Part shown: one piece after another, positions 22,804 through 30,175 of the stretch
Numbering within the stretch: position 1 is the first letter of the stretch
How the letters are laid out: each line of letters begins with the position of its first letter
The notes under the pieces: generated by a model
What the model saw: the letters and a program-made list of their open reading frames with translations, nothing else
The model's database searches: none
Told to the model about the DNA's origin: nothing
Position numbers and translations under genes: made by a program
Source: Nevskia sp.
Lineage (GTDB): Bacteria; Pseudomonadota; Gammaproteobacteria; Nevskiales; Nevskiaceae
Length of the DNA: 32,743 bases
Reading direction: 5' to 3'
NCBI GenBank assembly: GCA_028291645.1
Contig: JAQGNU010000121.1
Location: 1 to 32,743, forward strand

Positions 22804-24173
22804 GCGCTGACGGCCTCATCAATCGTCTCGCCTGCGGCGACGCCGATCAGTTCGCCACGCAGCGAATTGGTCAGCGATTCGGTCACGCACACTTCGGCGA
22901 AATGGCCGATCAGCGCTTCCGCGCCGTCGAAGTTGAGCCAGCGGTTGCATGGCGTTTTGCCGGCGAGCTGGCCGTCGCCGCGCCGCGAAACTTTTTCGAC
23001 CAGCACGGTCTGTACGGTGCCGATCAGACGCTCGGTATAGGCAATGCCGAAATCGCGAATGCGCGCCTGCAGGCGTTCGAGGCGTGCCTGTTTCACGTCC
23101 ATGCTGACGCCGTCGCGCAGATTCGCCGCCGGCGTGCCGGGACGCGGACTGTAGACGAACGAGAACGCGGCATCGAAGCGCGCGGCTTCGATCAGTTCCA
23201 TCGTCGCTTCGAAATCGGCTTCGCTCTCGGATGGGAAGCCGACGATGAAATCCGACGACAGCGCGATCTCTGGACGCAAGGCACGCAGCCGCGCGATTTT
23301 GTCGAGGAACTGCGCACGCGTGTAGCCGCGTTTCATCATGCCTAAAATGCGATCGGAGCCGGACTGTACCGGCAAATGCAGCACGCCCGCGAGCTTCGGC
23401 TCGCTCGCATAGGCATCGATCAGCGCATCGCTGAAATGCGCCGGATGCGACGTGGTGAAGCGGATGCGGCCGAGCGTCTCGAAGCGCGCCAGGATGTGGA
23501 TCAGCAGTGCCAGGTCGCAAGTTCCGCCGTCGGCCATCGCGCCCCCCATTGCACCTTGGTAGGCATTGACGTTCTGGCCGAGCAGCGTGATTTCGCGCAC
23601 GCCTTGGCGGACCAGCGCATCGACTTCGGCGAGCACGTCGTCGAGCGGTCGCGAGACTTCTTCGCCGCGCGTGTACGGCACGATGCAGAACGTGCAGTAT
23701 TTGCTGCAGCCCTCCATGATCGACACGAACGCGGTCGGACCTTCTTTGCGCGGTTCCGGCAGGTGATCGAACTTTTCGATTTCGGGGAAGCGGATGTCGA
23801 TCGCGGCCTTGTGCGTGCGGCGCGCCTGATCGAGCAAGGCGGGCAGCCGGTGCAGCGTCTGCGGGCCGAACACCAGGTCGACCGCCGGCGCGCGGCGCGC
23901 GATGGCTTCACCTTCCTGGCTCGCCACACAGCCGCCGACACCGATCACGCGGCCCGGCTTGGCGTCCTTCCATTCCTTCAGGCGGCCCAGTTCCGAGAAC
24001 ACTTTCTCGGACGCCTTCTCACGTACCGAGCAGGTGTTGAGCAGCACCAGGTCGGCGGCTTCGGGATCGCTGGTCAGTTCATAACCATGCGAGGCCTTGA
24101 GCACGTCTGCCATCTTCGACGAGTCGTACTCGTTCATCTGGCAGCCGAAGGTTTTGATCAGCAACTTCGACAT
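22800..24173 (-). CDS. miaB: tRNA-2-methylthio-N6-dimethylallyladenosine synthase MiaB
   Basis: A 457-residue radical-SAM methylthiotransferase that adds a methylthio group to i6A37 of tRNAs. The N-terminal UPF0004 domain has the auxiliary-cluster cysteines Cys11 ([11 protein letters not shown]), Cys48 ([12 protein letters not shown]) and Cys82 ([10 protein letters not shown]). The radical-SAM triad is Cys156, Cys160 and Cys163 in [12 protein letters not shown]. The C-terminal TRAM domain holds NRWLNFDG and ELIGV. The frame extends upstream to 24296, but the ATG at 24173 ([11 protein letters not shown]) is the family start and lies below a TATACT -10 element. It heads the miaB-ybeZ-ybeY-corC-DUF4105 unit. 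Confidence 0.96.
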   Translation of the reverse strand: MSKLLIKTFGCQMNEYDSSKMADVLKASHGYELTSDPEAADLVLLNTCSVREKASEKVFSELGRLKEWKDAKPGRVIGVGGCVASQEGEAIARRAPAVDLVFGPQTLHRLPALLDQARRTHKAAIDIRFPEIEKFDHLPEPRKEGPTAFVSIMEGCSKYCTFCIVPYTRGEEVSRPLDDVLAEVDALVRQGVREITLLGQNVNAYQGAMGGAMADGGTCDLALLIHILARFETLGRIRFTTSHPAHFSDALIDAYASEPKLAGVLHLPVQSGSDRILGMMKRGYTRAQFLDKIARLRALRPEIALSSDFIVGFPSESEADFEATMELIEAARFDAAFSFVYSPRPGTPAANLRDGVSMDVKQARLERLQARIRDFGIAYTERLIGTVQTVLVEKVSRRGDGQLAGKTPCNRWLNFDGAEALIGHFAEVCVTESLTNSLRGELIGVAAGETIDEAVSA

Positions 24174-24200
24174 CGAACCATTAATCGTAAAAGGGGGCGA

Positions 24201-24240
24201 AGTATAACGGACCGACCCGTCCGGCCCGGCCCGGCCGGAC
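24201..24240 (-). promoter_or_regulatory. Putative miaB promoter with overlapping palindrome
   Basis: On the minus strand a -10-like TATACT lies at 24206-24201, placing transcription start about 20 nt before the miaB ATG. The position of the -35 box is covered by a perfect palindrome, GTCCGGCC-6 nt-GGCCGGAC (24219-24240), and no TTGACA-like hexamer is visible. The palindrome could be an operator or an activator site. Confidence 0.45.
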
Positions 24241-24403
24241 TGTGGGCCGTTGCTGTTGAGGGATGCAGCATCGGTGCCGTTGTTGCACTGCGGCAACGAC
24301 AGCGGGCGATTTTTTCGCGCCGCTTAATCCAAATCCAGTTGGCTGCGCATCAAAGTCACGTTGGTCGGATGGATCAACGCGATTGATAAGAAGGATTCAG
24401 GGC

Positions 24404-24622
24404 ATGAACCACAAAATTTCCCTCTGGCAGCGTCTCAGAATCGGTACGGTACTGGCGGTGATCGCGGCATTCGGTGTCAACGCAGCGATCGGCCTGGCAA
24501 TGGCGCATTCGCCGGACGGCGCTCGCATGCTGGCGATGCATGCCGGCACCGCCCCGCGCATGGTGGCCAACTTAGGTTCGCTACCGACCGTGCAGGTTTG
24601 CGCGCGCCGCATGCCGGCCTGA
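24404..24622 (+). CDS. Small hydrophobic protein, unknown
   Basis: A predicted 72-residue protein. A ribosome-binding site (AAGGA, about 8 bp upstream) precedes ATG 24404. The N-terminus is basic (MNHKISLWQRLRIG), followed by a hydrophobic helix at about 15-34 (TVLAVIAAFGVNAAIGLAMA) that could be a membrane anchor or signal peptide with possible cleavage after MAHS. The rest has a single Cys and no recognisable domain. A perfect GC-rich hairpin follows 8 bp after the stop, which supports this being a real transcription unit. It is divergent from miaB. Confidence 0.55.
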   Translation: MNHKISLWQRLRIGTVLAVIAAFGVNAAIGLAMAHSPDGARMLAMHAGTAPRMVANLGSLPTVQVCARRMPA

Positions 24623-24629
24623 TGCAACA

Positions 24630-24669
24630 GCGACCGCGCCGGCGCGAACCGGCGCGGTCGCCTGGTTTT
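24630..24669. terminator. Shared GC-rich hairpin terminator between convergent genes
   Basis: A perfect 13-bp stem (GCGACCGCGCCGG at 24630-24642 with its complement at 24649-24661) and 6-nt loop, followed on the plus strand by CTGGTTTT. The T-tract is short. It lies between the stop of the small protein and the convergent oxidoreductase stop. Confidence 0.75.
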
Positions 24670-25642
24670 ACGGCACCAGCACGATCTTGCCGGTGACCTT
24701 GCGGTCGAGCATGTCGCGCAAGGCCTGGCCGGCATCTTTCAGCGGATAGGCTTTCGAGATGTAAGGTTTCAGCTTGCCTTCGCCGACCCAAGCGAACAAT
24801 TGCTGGAAATTCTGCAGATTCACCTGCGGTTCGCGCGCGACGAATGCACCCCAGAACACACCGACCGCGGCCGCACCTTTCAACAGCAGCCGGTTCAGCG
24901 CAACTTCCGGAATGCTGCCGGCGGCGAAGCCGATCACCAGATAACGGCCGTTCCAGGCGATCGACGAGAAGCATTCCTGCGCCAGCTCGCCGCCGACCGG
25001 ATCGAAAATCACATCCGCGCCCTGGCCGCGCGTGAGTTTCTTCACCGCTTCCTTCAGGCTTTCCTTTGAATAGTCGATCACCTCGTCAGCACCGTGCGCC
25101 TTGCACAGCGCCAGCTTGTCGGCACTGGAAGCCGCTGCGATCACGCGCGCGCCGATGATCTTGCCGAGCTGCACCGCGGCCAGACCGACGCCGCCGGCAG
25201 CGCCCAGCACCAGCAGCGTTTCACCCGCTTTCAACTGGCCGCGCTGCTTCAGCGCGTGGATCACCGTGCCATAGACCAGCGGGAAACCGCCGGCCATCAC
25301 CAGGTCGAAACCCAGCGGCAGCGGTAGCACGCCGTCGCCCGGCGCATTCACCGCTTCAGCATAGCCGCCGACCGGAATCATCGCCGCGACCGCGTCGCCG
25401 ATCTTGACGTGCTTGACCTTGTCGCCGACCGCGATCACGGTGCCGGCGACTTCCGCGCCGGGCGTAAACGGCGGCGCCGCCTTCATCTGGTACTTGCCCT
25501 GGATGATCAGCGTATCGGGAAAGTTGACGCCGGCGCTGGCGATCTGGATGCGCACTTCGCTGGCCGTCGGCGCGACCTCGCGCACGTCTTCGTAGACCAG
25601 GGATTCGGGCGGCCCTAGGGTTTTGCAGACGATCGCTTTCAT
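24668..25642 (-). CDS. Quinone oxidoreductase-like MDR-family protein (NADPH:quinone reductase)
   Basis: A 324-residue zinc-free medium-chain dehydrogenase/reductase. The GroES-like N-terminal half includes VRIQIASAGVNFPDTLIIQGKY and PFTPGAEVAGTV. The Rossmann part has the nucleotide-binding LVLGAAGGVGLAAVQLGK and IGARVIAAASS followed by KLALCKAHGADEVIDY; no catalytic-zinc Cys is present. Members reduce quinones or related carbonyls with NADPH. The start ATG 25642 has TAGGAG 4-5 bp upstream. A CATAAT hexamer at 25684-25679 on the minus strand may be its -10. It is divergent from the cytochrome locus, with 393 bp between. Confidence 0.92.
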   Translation of the reverse strand: MKAIVCKTLGPPESLVYEDVREVAPTASEVRIQIASAGVNFPDTLIIQGKYQMKAAPPFTPGAEVAGTVIAVGDKVKHVKIGDAVAAMIPVGGYAEAVNAPGDGVLPLPLGFDLVMAGGFPLVYGTVIHALKQRGQLKAGETLLVLGAAGGVGLAAVQLGKIIGARVIAAASSADKLALCKAHGADEVIDYSKESLKEAVKKLTRGQGADVIFDPVGGELAQECFSSIAWNGRYLVIGFAAGSIPEVALNRLLLKGAAAVGVFWGAFVAREPQVNLQNFQQLFAWVGEGKLKPYISKAYPLKDAGQALRDMLDRKVTGKIVLVP

Positions 25643-26035
25643 GCGGCTCCTATGAGTGATTTCAAAGTAGAGGCCGACATTATGGCGCCGCTGCGGATGC
25701 CCGGCTGGGCTTACTCGCAGTCGCTGGCTGGTGCTTCTTCAGCAGCATGCTGCTTCTGATGCTGAAACTTCAGCACTCATGCCCGTTGTGCTCACCGCGC
25801 GCGCGGTGAGCGCGCAAGTCTCAAGCCGCGCGAGGGCCGATGAAATTGCTGTTGCTGCCAAGCGCTTACGACCGCGACGCGGGCTGCGCAAGTCGACGCA
25901 TCGCGGCACCTGCTGGTTGGCGTATTAGTTGCGCTGTTGGTCTTCGCAATGCCGCTTGCGGCTGCGCAGCCAACGCAGTTGCGCACGATGCCTGCGAGCC
26001 TTTCCACGCAACACGAGCAATCAATATTTAAGCCT
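25643..26035. other. 393-bp divergent intergenic region with palindrome and possible gene remnant
   Basis: No convincing gene. Visible: a -10-like CATAAT for the oxidoreductase (minus, 25684-25679), the hairpin GCAGCATGCTGC near 25742-25753, a 22-bp perfect palindrome at 25790-25811, and an ATG at 25839-25841 preceded by GAGGG that starts a 63-codon frame beginning MKLLLLP. A different frame just downstream encodes a signal-peptide-like run (LLVGVLVALLVFAMPLAAAQ, about 25910-25969) that reads in frame into the cytochrome gene but has no good start. Together these look like the decayed 5' part of an exported-protein gene plus regulatory DNA. Confidence 0.4.
25790..25811. repeat. 22-bp perfect palindrome
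   Basis: GCTCACCGCGC followed directly by its complement GCGCGGTGAGC, about 225 bp before the cytochrome start. It has no following T-tract and could be an operator for a dimeric regulator or a cruciform. Confidence 0.6.
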
Positions 26036-26539
26036 ATGAAACCCCAATCAGTTACTGCGCGACGGATCGTAGCGGCCAGCTGCGTCTTGATTCTGAGCAC
26101 GACGTTCACGTTTGCAGTGGCCGAAGAAGCGCCTGCGCCGGCGGCCGCCTCTCCGGCTGCAAAGCAGGCCATTCAAGTGCGCCAAGCCATCTTTACCTTG
26201 ATCGGCAACAACTTCAAACCGGTCGGCGAAACCTTGCAGGGCAAGACTCCTTACGACGCGAACGACATCCAGAAACGTACCGCGCGCGTGGCGTTTCTGG
26301 CGCCGTTGTTGACCGATGCCTTCCCGGACATCTCCAGCAGTGGAGATACCAAGGCCAAGCCGGAAATCTGGAGCAATCGCGCCTACTTCGACCGCAAGCT
26401 GAAGGATTTTCAGGACCACACCGTCGCGCTGGCTCAGGTCGCCGATAAGGACAAGAGCGGTTCGGATGCCTTCAAGACAGCCGCGGCTGCAGTCGGCAAA
26501 GACTGCAAGGGCTGCCACGAAGATTACAAGGCGAAGTAG
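26036..26539 (+). CDS. Cytochrome c'-like (class II) periplasmic protein
   Basis: A 167-residue exported c-type cytochrome. Residues 1-30 are a signal peptide (ARRIVAASCVLILSTTFTFA then AEEA). The mature part is helical with the class II pattern: AIQVRQAIFTLIGNNFKPVGETLQG near the start, FLAPLLTDAFPDIS in the middle and a C-terminal haem-binding CKGCH (Cys157, Cys160, His161) six residues from the end. Class II cytochromes of this type (c' and c556) carry one haem in a four-helix bundle. ATG 26036 is preferred over an upstream TTG frame because it gives a clean signal peptide. The b561 gene begins 9 bp after its stop, so the two are an operon; a c'/b561 pair is a known arrangement. Confidence 0.92.
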   Translation: MKPQSVTARRIVAASCVLILSTTFTFAVAEEAPAPAAASPAAKQAIQVRQAIFTLIGNNFKPVGETLQGKTPYDANDIQKRTARVAFLAPLLTDAFPDISSSGDTKAKPEIWSNRAYFDRKLKDFQDHTVALAQVADKDKSGSDAFKTAAAAVGKDCKGCHEDYKAK

Positions 26540-26548
26540 GTTCGTCGC

Positions 26549-27304
26549 ATGACCTTGATCAGCTCAAGCGACCGACCGCCGGTCGTCGTCACCAGCGATG
26601 CTACGCAATCGGTAGCAAACCAGCACCGGCAAGTCTGGGACTTGCCGGTGCGTGTATTCCATTGGTCGCTGGTCGCGGCCGTGGTCGCAAGCTATGTCAC
26701 CAACAAGCTCGGCGTCGGCTATTTCAGGTATCACGTCTGGTGCGGCTATGCAGTGATCGTGCTGGTGTCGTTTCGCCTGCTATGGGGCCTGGTCGGCACG
26801 CGCCACGCGCGCTTCTGGAATTTCGTGTGTGGACCAGCGTCCACGGCACGCTACGCGCTCGGATGGATGCGCGGCGAACCGCAGCGCTATGCGGGACACA
26901 ATCCGCTGGGTGCCTTGATGGTGATGGCCCTGCTGCTGGCGCTGTTCGCTCAAGCCTGCTCCGGGCTTTTCGGCAACGACGAAATCGTCAATGTCGGTCC
27001 GCTGTATGGATACGCCAGCAACGAACTCAGCCTCCAATTGACTTCGCTGCATCGGCAACTGTTCAACTGGATTCTGGCGGCCATCGTCGTTCATGTCCTG
27101 GCGGTGCTGGTGCATCGCGTCGCCAAGCGCGAGAACCTGGTGAGCGCGATGTGGACCGGCCGCAAGCCGGCACACGTGGTTTCCATCGACGAGAGCATCG
27201 CCTCGTCGCGCCTGGGTCTCGCGCTGCTACTGATTCTTGCAATCAGCGGCGCGCTGGCCTGGATCGTCGCGAACGCTCCCGTCGCCGACGCTCAATCGTT
27301 CTAA
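26549..27304 (+). CDS. Cytochrome b561-type dihaem membrane protein
   Basis: A 251-residue integral membrane protein of the bacterial b561/Ni-Fe hydrogenase b-subunit family. It has four family helices (about residues 38-57, 65-85, 120-142, 170-192) with haem-ligand histidines in RVFHWSLV, FRYHVWCGY, TSLHRQLFNW and IVVHVLAVLVHR. A fifth hydrophobic helix near the C-terminus (about 220-240) is extra to the core. It would move electrons between membrane quinol and periplasmic partners, here most likely the cytochrome c' encoded 9 bp upstream. There is no signal peptide; the soluble N-terminal 28 residues are cytoplasmic by prediction. Confidence 0.92.
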   Translation: MTLISSSDRPPVVVTSDATQSVANQHRQVWDLPVRVFHWSLVAAVVASYVTNKLGVGYFRYHVWCGYAVIVLVSFRLLWGLVGTRHARFWNFVCGPASTARYALGWMRGEPQRYAGHNPLGALMVMALLLALFAQACSGLFGNDEIVNVGPLYGYASNELSLQLTSLHRQLFNWILAAIVVHVLAVLVHRVAKRENLVSAMWTGRKPAHVVSIDESIASSRLGLALLLILAISGALAWIVANAPVADAQSF

Positions 27305-27717
27305 TTCGGCGAATCGCGGCAACCGCTGCGCATCGACCGTTCTTCGCGGCGGCTCAGTGGCGAGTCTGCTGCGAGGCGCCGCGCCGCGATGAAGCCCAAC
27401 AGTCGACTGCACTATCCGCAGCAGCATGCTGGGAGGATTGCTGCAAACACAGCAAATGCCTTGGTTCGCTGTGCAATCGCGGTCCCGTCCGAGCTTAAGT
27501 AAATCCGACTTTACATTCTGAATGTCTAGCTCGAACAAGCGCATAGGATGCGGGCTTCGTGATGCGTAGCGGTTTTGCGGCGCCCTCGAAAGCTTGGCTC
27601 GCGAGTTGCAATTTAGCTGCGGGTGGATCGCTGCAGAACGTTGCTGCCGATCCGGTTTCCTCGTCGTCGAACCCATTAACGATGTGCTCGCGGGCTTATA
27701 GGTTTAGGAAAAAGGGA
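27305..27717 (+). other. 413-bp intergenic region upstream of the DUF1549-DUF1553 gene
   Basis: No gene supported. It contains a small inverted repeat TTGCTG-6 nt-CAGCAA near 27439-27456 and an AT-richer patch (27496-27530) that may hold the promoter of the downstream gene, but I cannot define -35/-10 boxes. The open frame from 27559 into the next gene lacks a signal-peptide-compatible N-terminus and is treated as untranslated leader. The length suggests a separate transcription unit from the b561 gene. Confidence 0.4.
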
Positions 27718-30126
27718 ATGAAGAAGAATCGGACATATCTCGCCTTTGTATTGGGTGTTTCGATCGCGGCGGCGGCCGTCGCCGCGGGCGAGCCGCCGGC
27801 TGTCGATGCGGCGGTATCGGCGGCTGCGGCTGACGCTACGAAAGCCGAAGCCGGTGCGGCCAAGCAAGCCGATGCCAAGCTGTCGACCTCACCATCGTCG
27901 CCCGCGACCAAGCCCTCACAGCTGTGGTCGTATCAGCCCGTGCAGAACCCGACCGTACCCACGGTCAAAAACAAGCAGTGGGTGCGGACGCCGATCGATG
28001 CGTTCGTGCTGGCCAAGCTGGAGGCGAAGGGCATCAAGCCTTCACCCGCTGCCGATCGCGCCGCGTATGTACGTCGCGCGACGCTGGATGTCTGGGGCGT
28101 GATCCCGACGCCGGAAGAAGTCAAAGCCTTCGTCAACGACCGCTCGCCGGATGCCTACGAAAAGCTCGCGGATCGTCTGCTGGCCTCGCCGCATTACGGC
28201 GAACGCCAGGCGCGGCGCTGGCTCGATCTCGCGCGCTACGCGGACAGTGCCGGCTTCCAGGGCGACGAGACGCGGCCCAGCATGTGGCGTTATCGCGACT
28301 ACCTGATCAATTCGTTCAACGAGGACAAGCCGTATACGCGCTTCGTCCAGGAACAGCTCGCGGGTGACGAGTTGTATCCCGGCGACCAGAGCGCCCTGGT
28401 CGCCACCGACTTCCTGCGCGGCTATCCGGACAATAGAAACTCGCGCGATCTGGTGCAGAAGAAATACCAGGTCACCACCGACATCACCGATACGGTGGGG
28501 CAGGTATTCCTGGCGCAGACGGTCGGTTGCGCGCGCTGCCACAACCACAAGACCGACAAGATCTCGCAGAAGGAGTACTACCAGCTGCAGGCCTTCTTCT
28601 CGAATGTCAGTGCGGTCGATGACATCCCCGCCGCGAAGGGCGAGCAGGAAGTCGCCTACGAGAAGGCCAATGCCAAATGGGACGACGCGACCAAGGACAT
28701 TCGCGCGCAGCAGAAGGCGATCATCGATTCGGTCCGCGACAAGGCCAAGCTGTACAACATGGACCGCTACTCGCAGGCGACCCAGCTCTCGCTGAAGAAG
28801 GCCTACGACGTGCCCGAAAGTCAGTGGACTTCGCAGGATCGCTGGGTGATTCACCATTACGGCGAATACGGTAACGACGACGACGTGCTGTCGGCCTACC
28901 TGCAGGATCACTCGAACAAGAACGCCGAAGGCTACGATCCGGCATACGCCGAGAAGTACGCGGCCTACAAGAAGCTGCAGGACGAGCTGAAGAAGTTCGA
29001 CAAGCTCAAGCCGGCGACCGGCTCGGATACCGTGACGGCGATGACGGAACTCGGACATGCCGATGCACCGCCGACTTACCTGCTGTTCGGCGGTGATTTC
29101 GAGCGGCCGCTGGACGAAGTACAGCCGGATTTCCCCGCGGCAATGGCCAATGGCGCGAAGCCGAACATCGTACCCACCGCAACCTCGTCGGGACGCCGCA
29201 CCGCGCTGGCGAACTGGATCGCCAGCCCGCAGAATCCGCTGACGGCGCGCGTGTTCGTCAACCGCGTCTGGGATCAATACTTCGGCAAGGGCATCGTCGA
29301 GACGGTCAGCGATTTCGGCAAGGCAGGGCAGAAGCCGAGCAATCCGGAACTGCTCGACTACCTGGCCGACAACTTCGTCAAGCAAGGCTGGAGTGCGAAG
29401 AAGCTGCATCGCGAGATCCTGCTGTCGAGCGTCTATCGTGAATCGTCGGCCTACCGCGCGGACGCATTCAAGGCGGACCCCGACAACAAGCTGCTGGCAG
29501 TATTTCCGCGGCAGCGTCTGGACGCCGAAGAGATTCGCGATTCGCTGCTGGTCGCCTCGGGCGAGCTGACGGACAAGGTCGGCGGTCCCAGCGTGTTTCC
29601 GCCGGTTCCATCGAATCTCGCTGCCGGCAACGCCTGGCAGGTTTCGAAAAATCCGGAGGACTGGAATCGCCGCAGCCTGTACATCTTCACGCGGCGCAGC
29701 ATTCCGTATCCGCTGCTAGAGCCGTTCGACATGGCGAACGCGCAGCAGGCGCATAGCAAGCGCGATGTGACGACCACGCCGCTGCAGGCGCTCACCTTGT
29801 TCAACAGCGACGTCGTGTTCGGCTGGTCGAAAGCGCTCGCCGGCCGCGTGATCCGCGAGGAGGGCAGCAATTCCTCGGCGCAACTCGATCGGCTCTACGA
29901 GATTCTGTATGCGCGTACGCCAGACAAGCTGGAGAAGGCCACGCTGCTGTCGTTCCTCGACAGCCAGGAAAAGGTTCTGAAGGAGCAGGCCCTGAGCGGC
30001 AAGCTGACCATCAATGTGCCGACCGGTCTGAAGGAAACCAAGAATCTCGATCCGATCCGCGTGGCCGCGTTCGTCGATCTGACGCATGCGGTGGTGAACT
30101 CGAACGAGTTCGCGTACCGGTTCTGA
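27718..30126 (+). CDS. DUF1549-DUF1553 (PSCyt2-PSD1) protein with internal haem-c motif
   Basis: An 802-residue exported protein. ATG 27718 is chosen for its AAAGGG ribosome-binding site and signal peptide (MKKNRTYLAFVLGVSIAAAA). An Ala/Lys/Ser-rich linker runs to about residue 65. DUF1549/PSCyt2 (about 70-295) has IDAFVLAKLEAKGIKPSPAA, RRATLDVWGVIPTPEE, the ERQARRWLDLARYADS block and a haem-binding CARCH (Cys271, Cys274, His275) followed by HKTDKISQKEYY. A charged helical region (300-480) leads to DUF1553/PSD1 (about 490-800; RTALANWIASPQNPLTARVFVNRVW, RRSIPYPLLEPFD, TTPLQALTLFN). The family is abundant in Planctomycetes and of unknown activity. The usual N-terminal PSCyt1 haem domain is missing. 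DUF1501 follows 49 bp downstream. Confidence 0.93.
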   Translation: MKKNRTYLAFVLGVSIAAAAVAAGEPPAVDAAVSAAAADATKAEAGAAKQADAKLSTSPSSPATKPSQLWSYQPVQNPTVPTVKNKQWVRTPIDAFVLAKLEAKGIKPSPAADRAAYVRRATLDVWGVIPTPEEVKAFVNDRSPDAYEKLADRLLASPHYGERQARRWLDLARYADSAGFQGDETRPSMWRYRDYLINSFNEDKPYTRFVQEQLAGDELYPGDQSALVATDFLRGYPDNRNSRDLVQKKYQVTTDITDTVGQVFLAQTVGCARCHNHKTDKISQKEYYQLQAFFSNVSAVDDIPAAKGEQEVAYEKANAKWDDATKDIRAQQKAIIDSVRDKAKLYNMDRYSQATQLSLKKAYDVPESQWTSQDRWVIHHYGEYGNDDDVLSAYLQDHSNKNAEGYDPAYAEKYAAYKKLQDELKKFDKLKPATGSDTVTAMTELGHADAPPTYLLFGGDFERPLDEVQPDFPAAMANGAKPNIVPTATSSGRRTALANWIASPQNPLTARVFVNRVWDQYFGKGIVETVSDFGKAGQKPSNPELLDYLADNFVKQGWSAKKLHREILLSSVYRESSAYRADAFKADPDNKLLAVFPRQRLDAEEIRDSLLVASGELTDKVGGPSVFPPVPSNLAAGNAWQVSKNPEDWNRRSLYIFTRRSIPYPLLEPFDMANAQQAHSKRDVTTTPLQALTLFNSDVVFGWSKALAGRVIREEGSNSSAQLDRLYEILYARTPDKLEKATLLSFLDSQEKVLKEQALSGKLTINVPTGLKETKNLDPIRVAAFVDLTHAVVNSNEFAYRF

Positions 30127-30175
30127 GCATCGGCCACCAAGCATCATCACTGACATCGATCAAGGAAACAGCATC

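Noticed and set aside
20863-23040. A 725-codon open frame on the plus strand, antisense to corC, ybeY, ybeZ and miaB
   Set aside because: It mirrors the third-position GC bias of four well-recognised genes and has no domain-like sequence.
28042-29409. A 455-codon minus-strand frame
   Set aside because: Antisense shadow of DUF1549-DUF1553.
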